From NCBI GenBank assembly GCA_946500965.1, contig CAMMXR010000002.1, positions 1 to 34,253 on the forward strand: 34,253 bases of DNA, in the 5' to 3' direction. A program made the translations under genes and the position numbers. The notes beneath the pieces were generated by a model. It had not been told where the DNA came from and did no database searches. It saw only the letters and a program-made list of their open reading frames with translations. Shown in pieces: positions 30,363 through 34,253 of this stretch. Within the stretch, counting starts at the first letter, position 1. Every line of letters begins with the position of its first letter. The DNA comes from an uncultured Candidatus Saccharibacteria bacterium (GTDB lineage: Bacteria > Patescibacteriota > Saccharimonadia > Saccharimonadales > Saccharimonadaceae).

Positions 30363-31751
30363 ATGATTCAAGCTGCGAGTAAAACCCATTCTGCCGTCCA
30401 AATGGTCCGCACCGCCTTGGAGCGTGCGCATCACTATCAGGATACGCACCATATCTTTACCTTTATCAATGACGAAGCTGCCCTTGCCAAAGCCGCCGCA
30501 ATTGACCAGCGTATCCAGCGTGGCGAGACCGTCGGGCCGTTGGCCGGTGTCCCCTACGCCCTGAAGGACAACTTCCTCTCTCCCGAAGGCGAAACTACGG
30601 CCTCGGCGCACATCTTGGAAGGCTTCACCAGTCCTGTCACCGCTACCGCCGTCCAGAAACTTGAAGATGCTGGGGCGATTATGATTGGTCGCACTAATCT
30701 TGACGCCTTCGCCCACGGATCATCTACCGAGAACTCCTACTTCGGTCCTACCAAAAACTCGCGTGATCCTGAACGCGTAGCGGGGGGTTCCTCGGGCGGC
30801 TCGGCCGTCGCCGTGGCACTCGGCATCGTGCCGTTTGCGACCGGTACCGATACCGGCGGCTCTATCCGCCAGCCGGCTTCTTTCAACGGTGTTTATGGAC
30901 TTAAGCCTACCTACGGTACCATCTCGCGCTACGGCGTGGTCGCAATGGCTTCGTCCACCGATTGTATCGGCTTCTTCGCCCAGAGTCCCGAAGATCTTGA
31001 TTTACTGATGCGCGTCACCGCTGGTCAGGATCCCTATGACCTCACGACTCTGCCCGATTATTACCAAACTGCCCCTGCCGAGACCGCCCCGCGCCGCATC
31101 GGCGTAATTAAAGACTTTGACAACGAAGCCGTGGATCCAGAAATTCGCGCTGCGCTCCAGCATAAGCTTGACCTCTTGCGCCAGCAGGGCCATCAAATCA
31201 TTGAGCTCTCAATGCCCAGCCTCAAATATGCCCTAGCCGCCTACTACATCATCGTCCCCGCCGAAGTTGCCAGCAACCTTTCCCGTCATGACGGCGTGCG
31301 CTATGGCTTCCGCAGCACAAAATCCCAGCATCTCGCCGAGCTTTACCAGAATACGCGCGACGAGGGCTTTATGCCCGAGAATAAACGCCGAATTATGATT
31401 GGTAATTTTGTTTTGTCCTCCGGCTATTATGATGCCTATTATCTCAAAGCCGCCAAGGCTCGCACCCTGATCATCCAGGAATACGAAAAAGCCTTCAAAC
31501 AGTGCGACTTCATCCTGACGCCAGTATCGCCCAATCCTGCCTTCAAGCTAGGTGAGAAAGTTAATGACCCGGTTGCGATGTATCTTGAGGATGTGATGAG
31601 TGTTCCTCTCAACTTAGCCGGCGTTCCTGGCCTTGCCATTCCAGCTGGCGAGACTAAGTCTGGTCTGGCGCTCGGCTTACAACTGGTCGGGCCGCGCCGC
31701 AGTGATGCCGCCCTGCTTCAATTCGCTAAGACCCTGGAGGAAAGCCACTAA
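30363..31751 (+). CDS. gatA: Amidotransferase subunit A (glutaminase)
   Basis: The protein has 462 residues, an amidase-signature enzyme. The Ser-cisSer-Lys triad is complete: Lys68 in PYALKDNF, cis-Ser143 in GGSSGGSA (141-148) and nucleophile Ser167 in DTGGSIRQP, with the usual 24-residue spacing between the serines. It releases ammonia from glutamine (or asparagine) and passes it to GatB. The C-terminal region has the GatA pattern VPLNLAGVPGLAIPAG. The protein ends slightly early (KTLEESH), just after the GLQLVGPRRSDAALLQFA segment, so the usual last helix is short. Its stop overlaps the next ATG. Confidence 0.96.
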   Translation: MIQAASKTHSAVQMVRTALERAHHYQDTHHIFTFINDEAALAKAAAIDQRIQRGETVGPLAGVPYALKDNFLSPEGETTASAHILEGFTSPVTATAVQKLEDAGAIMIGRTNLDAFAHGSSTENSYFGPTKNSRDPERVAGGSSGGSAVAVALGIVPFATGTDTGGSIRQPASFNGVYGLKPTYGTISRYGVVAMASSTDCIGFFAQSPEDLDLLMRVTAGQDPYDLTTLPDYYQTAPAETAPRRIGVIKDFDNEAVDPEIRAALQHKLDLLRQQGHQIIELSMPSLKYALAAYYIIVPAEVASNLSRHDGVRYGFRSTKSQHLAELYQNTRDEGFMPENKRRIMIGNFVLSSGYYDAYYLKAAKARTLIIQEYEKAFKQCDFILTPVSPNPAFKLGEKVNDPVAMYLEDVMSVPLNLAGVPGLAIPAGETKSGLALGLQLVGPRRSDAALLQFAKTLEESH

Positions 31752-32167
31752 TGCCGTCGCTAATCTTTCTGATTATTGCTATTGTCGCGGTCGGCATCCT
31801 CTTGCTCATTGCGATGGGGATTACCCGCAAGCACGGTCACGCCTTTGACGTTGAAGAATACCAAACCAAATGGCTCAAAATTGAGAATAGCCTCGTGCGC
31901 GATGACCCGCGCAGCTACCCCTTAGCCGTGATTGAAGCCGACAAGCTGCTGGACCACGCCCTGATTGAACTCGGGCTGCCCGGTAAGACCATGGGCGACC
32001 GCCTCAAACGTGTCGGCGACCGCTTTTCTAAACTCAATTCCGTCTGGCACGCCCACAAATTACGCAATCAAATCGCACACGAATCCGGTTTTGAGATTGA
32101 CTACGGCCAAGCCAGCCGTTCACTCGCCGCGTTTCGCCAAGCCTTAAAAGATCTAGGAGCAATCTAA
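31751..32167 (+). CDS. Membrane-anchored HEPN-like protein inside the gat operon
   Basis: The protein has 138 residues. Residues 4-24 form one membrane helix, followed by a basic stop-transfer (TRKHGH) and a cytoplasmic all-helical domain. Near the end HKLRNQIAHE contains Arg105-Asn106-x3-His110, which fits the RX4-6H motif of HEPN-domain RNases, including the polar residue after Arg. A preceding helix has ADKLLDHALIELG, like the conserved helix of many HEPN or DUF4145-like proteins. Its ATG overlaps the gatA stop and its stop overlaps the gatB start (both TAATG), so all are tightly coupled. Function is unknown: it could be a structural anchor, a tRNA-binding partner or an RNase. Not a known GatCAB subunit. 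Confidence 0.7.
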   Translation: MPSLIFLIIAIVAVGILLLIAMGITRKHGHAFDVEEYQTKWLKIENSLVRDDPRSYPLAVIEADKLLDHALIELGLPGKTMGDRLKRVGDRFSKLNSVWHAHKLRNQIAHESGFEIDYGQASRSLAAFRQALKDLGAI

Positions 32168-33588
32168 TGACCACCGAATATCTGCCTACCATTGGTATAG
32201 AATGCCACGTCCAGCTTTCCACCAAGACTAAACTCTTCTCGGAAGTAGATAACGACGCCCGCCAGAAAGAGCCCAACAGCTGTGTCTCGCCGGTTGACTA
32301 TGGTCTGCCCGGGATGCTACCACGCCTCAACCATACCGCTATTCTCTACACTATTCGCGCCGGCCTCGCCCTGAATGCCAAGATTAACTTAAACTCACGC
32401 TTTGACCGTAAACACTATTACTACCCCGATCTCCCCAAGGGCTACCAAATCACTCAAATGTATTCCCCCATCATCGGCGCCGGTTCCGTGGAGCTTCCAG
32501 ATGGCACCATCATCCCAATTGAGCACGCCCATTTGGAAGAAGACGCCGGCAAGCTTTCGCATTACCGCGATTATTCACTGGTTGACCTCAACCGTGCCGG
32601 CACCCCGCTCATTGAGATTGTCTCTGAGCCCGCCATTCATTCTGCTGCCGCCGCCCGTGACTATGCCAAGGAACTCTGGCGCTTGATGACCTATGCTGGT
32701 GTCACCTATGGCGACCTCTACAACGGCAATATGCGCTTTGATGTCAACATCTCGCTTGCCCCTAAAGGTAGCAAAGAGCTCGGTACTCGCGCCGAGGTCA
32801 AAAACCTCAACTCCTTCCGCTCCGTTGAGCGTGTCATTGAATATGAGATCAAACGTCAGACTAGAATCCTCCAGCAGGGTGGTCAAGTTGTCCAGGAAAC
32901 CCGCGGCTGGAATGATGCGACTGGCGAAACCACTGACCAGCGCAGCAAAGAATCCGCCGCTGACTATCGCTACATGCCCGAACCCGATCTGCCACCGCTC
33001 CGCCTCACACCAGAGCTTGTAGAGGCCGAACGCCGGCAGCTGTCACCACTCCCCGCTTGGTATCGCGAGCGCCTGACACCTGTGATTGGCTCCGATCTAA
33101 CCGAGATTTTGCTGGACCACCAACCGCTGGTCGCCAAGCTTGCAGAGCTAGACGATCCCCAGGCCATCAAGCTGGTCGCCAATCTCTTCTCTAGCGTCCT
33201 GCTGGCCGAAGAAAATGCCAGCCTCTTAAACGACGAGCTGCCGAGCAAAACCCAGCTAGCCGACCTGGTTACAATGCGCAACCAGAACGAACTTTCCAGC
33301 ACCGCCGCCAAGGAAGTCTTTCTGAAGTATTTTGATCCCGAGATGCACTACAAGGACACGCGTACCATCGCCAAGGAACTCGGTGTCATCCAAGAAAACG
33401 ATACGGCTGCCCTGGAGGCCTTGGTTGACCAAGTCCTCGCTCAACCCACCACAGCCCAGGCCCAAGCCGACTATCACAACGGTCAGACCAAGGTCCTCGG
33501 TTTTCTCGTCGGTCAGGTCATGAAAGCTTCTCACGGTCAAGCCAACCCCACTGCGGTCCAAGAAATCTTACGACAGAAGCTCGCCTAG
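32167..33588 (+). CDS. gatB: Amidotransferase subunit B (kinase/transamidase)
   Basis: The protein has 473 residues. Family motifs: IGIECHVQLSTKTKLFS, the highly conserved FDRKHYYYPDLPKGYQITQ, HLEEDAGKL, DLNRAGTPLIEIV and VKNLNSFRSVERVIEYE, followed by the helical and YqeY-like tail domains ending VQEILRQKL. It phosphorylates the mischarged tRNA side chain and amidates it. The cysteine cluster that binds zinc in many GatB proteins (CxC then CPxC) is replaced: FSEVD and CVSPVDYG leave one cysteine, as also seen in some other lineages. With GatC and GatA it supplies Gln- and/or Asn-tRNA. Confidence 0.97.
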   Translation: MTTEYLPTIGIECHVQLSTKTKLFSEVDNDARQKEPNSCVSPVDYGLPGMLPRLNHTAILYTIRAGLALNAKINLNSRFDRKHYYYPDLPKGYQITQMYSPIIGAGSVELPDGTIIPIEHAHLEEDAGKLSHYRDYSLVDLNRAGTPLIEIVSEPAIHSAAAARDYAKELWRLMTYAGVTYGDLYNGNMRFDVNISLAPKGSKELGTRAEVKNLNSFRSVERVIEYEIKRQTRILQQGGQVVQETRGWNDATGETTDQRSKESAADYRYMPEPDLPPLRLTPELVEAERRQLSPLPAWYRERLTPVIGSDLTEILLDHQPLVAKLAELDDPQAIKLVANLFSSVLLAEENASLLNDELPSKTQLADLVTMRNQNELSSTAAKEVFLKYFDPEMHYKDTRTIAKELGVIQENDTAALEALVDQVLAQPTTAQAQADYHNGQTKVLGFLVGQVMKASHGQANPTAVQEILRQKLA

Positions 33589-33591
33589 CGG

Positions 33592-34253
33592 ATGCCCCTG
33601 ATCTGGACCCCGTCAACCGTTCAGCAGTGGTTCGCCGAGCACGTCAGGCTACACGGCGCTCCCTACACTCTAGATCGCGATCAGGCGCAAGCAGTATGCG
33701 ACCAGCATACCAACACACTGGTCGTAGCCCGTGCCGGCTCCGGCAAAACCCGCATCATTGTCGCGAAGGCAATTTTCTTAGTCTATGCTTGCAATTATGC
33801 CTGGAAAGAAGTGCTGATTTTTATGTTCAACCGGGCTGCGGCGACCGAAGTCAACCAGCGCCTCTCGGAAGTAAGCGTTGACCAGCGCCCTATCGCCAAG
33901 CAACCGCTCCAAGTCGCTTCTACCTTCCACAAGTTCGCCTTGGATGTCCTTAAAGGCAGCGGAAGAGCTCCGCAAATTATCTCCAGCGAACTCCAGACTG
34001 ATTACCTCCGTCAAGCCTTCACTAAGGCGCTCGGTCCCAAGCGCCTTCATCCCACCGCCCGAGTCGAAGCCTTCAAGCTCACTCAGAGTTTCATTGCCCG
34101 AGCCGGTCAATCCTACCCAGCCCAAGCCGACTTACCCGCCCTAAAATCCGCCCTCCAACAATCCGTGCTGACCGCCACCCCCTCGCAGGCCTTCTATCAA
34201 AAACTCGGTTTTGCCGCTTACACCCACTACCTCCAGCAGTTTCAGCCACCTCA
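33592..34253 (+). CDS. UvrD/Rep-like superfamily 1 DNA helicase, N-terminal part
   Basis: The frame starts at ATG 33592, three bases after gatB, and is open to the window edge (220 residues visible). Visible SF1A motifs: the Q-motif-like YTLDRDQAQAV, Walker A VVARAGSGKT (near residues 44-53), motif Ia IFMFNRAAATEVNQRL and motif Ib ASTFHKFALDVL. These mark an ATP-driven 3'-5' helicase used in repair or replication restart. The ARAGSGKT form and long N-terminal lead (about 25 residues before the Q-motif) resemble HelD-like and UvrD-like proteins; the rest is needed to choose. No clear Shine-Dalgarno site, so it may be coupled to gatB. Confidence 0.88.
   Translation, partial: MPLIWTPSTVQQWFAEHVRLHGAPYTLDRDQAQAVCDQHTNTLVVARAGSGKTRIIVAKAIFLVYACNYAWKEVLIFMFNRAAATEVNQRLSEVSVDQRPIAKQPLQVASTFHKFALDVLKGSGRAPQIISSELQTDYLRQAFTKALGPKRLHPTARVEAFKLTQSFIARAGQSYPAQADLPALKSALQQSVLTATPSQAFYQKLGFAAYTHYLQQFQPP

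Noticed and set aside
1-34253. CRISPR arrays, insertion sequences, prophage genes, rRNA or complete tRNA genes
   Set aside because: Looked for repeated spacers, transposase motifs, terminal repeats, phage structural genes and cloverleaf patterns in the gaps; none were seen.

Overview
The window looks like a core-gene region of a small-genome bacterium of the Candidate Phyla Radiation (Patescibacteria), most likely Candidatus Saccharibacteria (TM7). This is an inference from compact gene packing, the housekeeping gene combinations, many small membrane proteins of unknown role and several core proteins with unusual residues. UGA is used as a stop codon (for example at 5541, 846 and 9047), which argues against the UGA=Gly groups (SR1, Gracilibacteria). 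Only four genes lie on the minus strand.

Layout. 1-5541: small membrane/envelope proteins (a partial membrane protein, a CxCxC small membrane protein, a DUF167 protein, a TM2 protein, a bactofilin-like beta-repeat membrane protein), uracil-DNA glycosylase, and a secreted cutinase-VWA-PKD fusion. 5592-8981: a small minus-strand protein, an FAD-binding oxidase and trigger factor. 9047-9667: an unknown minus-strand gene under a near-consensus promoter. 9938-10831: rpsL-rpsG without fusA or tuf. 11005-14859: gap, an RpiB-like, an Rpe-like, a PfkB kinase and a LOG-family phosphoribohydrolase, a plausible route from NMP ribose into pentose phosphates. 14904-17920: divergent trmH-like and leuS. 18044-21236: a bL32-like protein, nusB, NUDIX, rnc, rpsP and a KH protein (ribosome and RNA-processing set). 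21315-22640: a compact candidate structured ncRNA, a second unknown minus-strand gene whose promoter is a 39/40 copy of the one at 9700, and the structured rpoB leader. 22641-29895: rpoB-rpoC. 30073-33588: gatC-gatA-(membrane HEPN-like)-gatB, with ATG/stop overlaps after gatA and after the HEPN-like gene. 33592-end: a UvrD-like helicase, cut by the window edge.

Most notable. RNA polymerase beta' has lost all eight cysteines of its two structural zinc sites by in-register substitutions, and its bridge helix and trigger loop carry changes at normally invariant positions. The bL32-like protein has no zinc ribbon, and GatB lacks its cysteine cluster. A promoter-hairpins-terminator unit near 21367-21490 looks like an unrecognised small RNA. 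Several genes have a TATAAT-like box ending 6-7 nt before the ATG, which implies leaderless mRNAs, while other genes have ordinary Shine-Dalgarno sites. Two unrelated-looking minus-strand genes share a 40-bp promoter module, which suggests co-regulation. All comparisons with other organisms are from memory of the families; no search was run.
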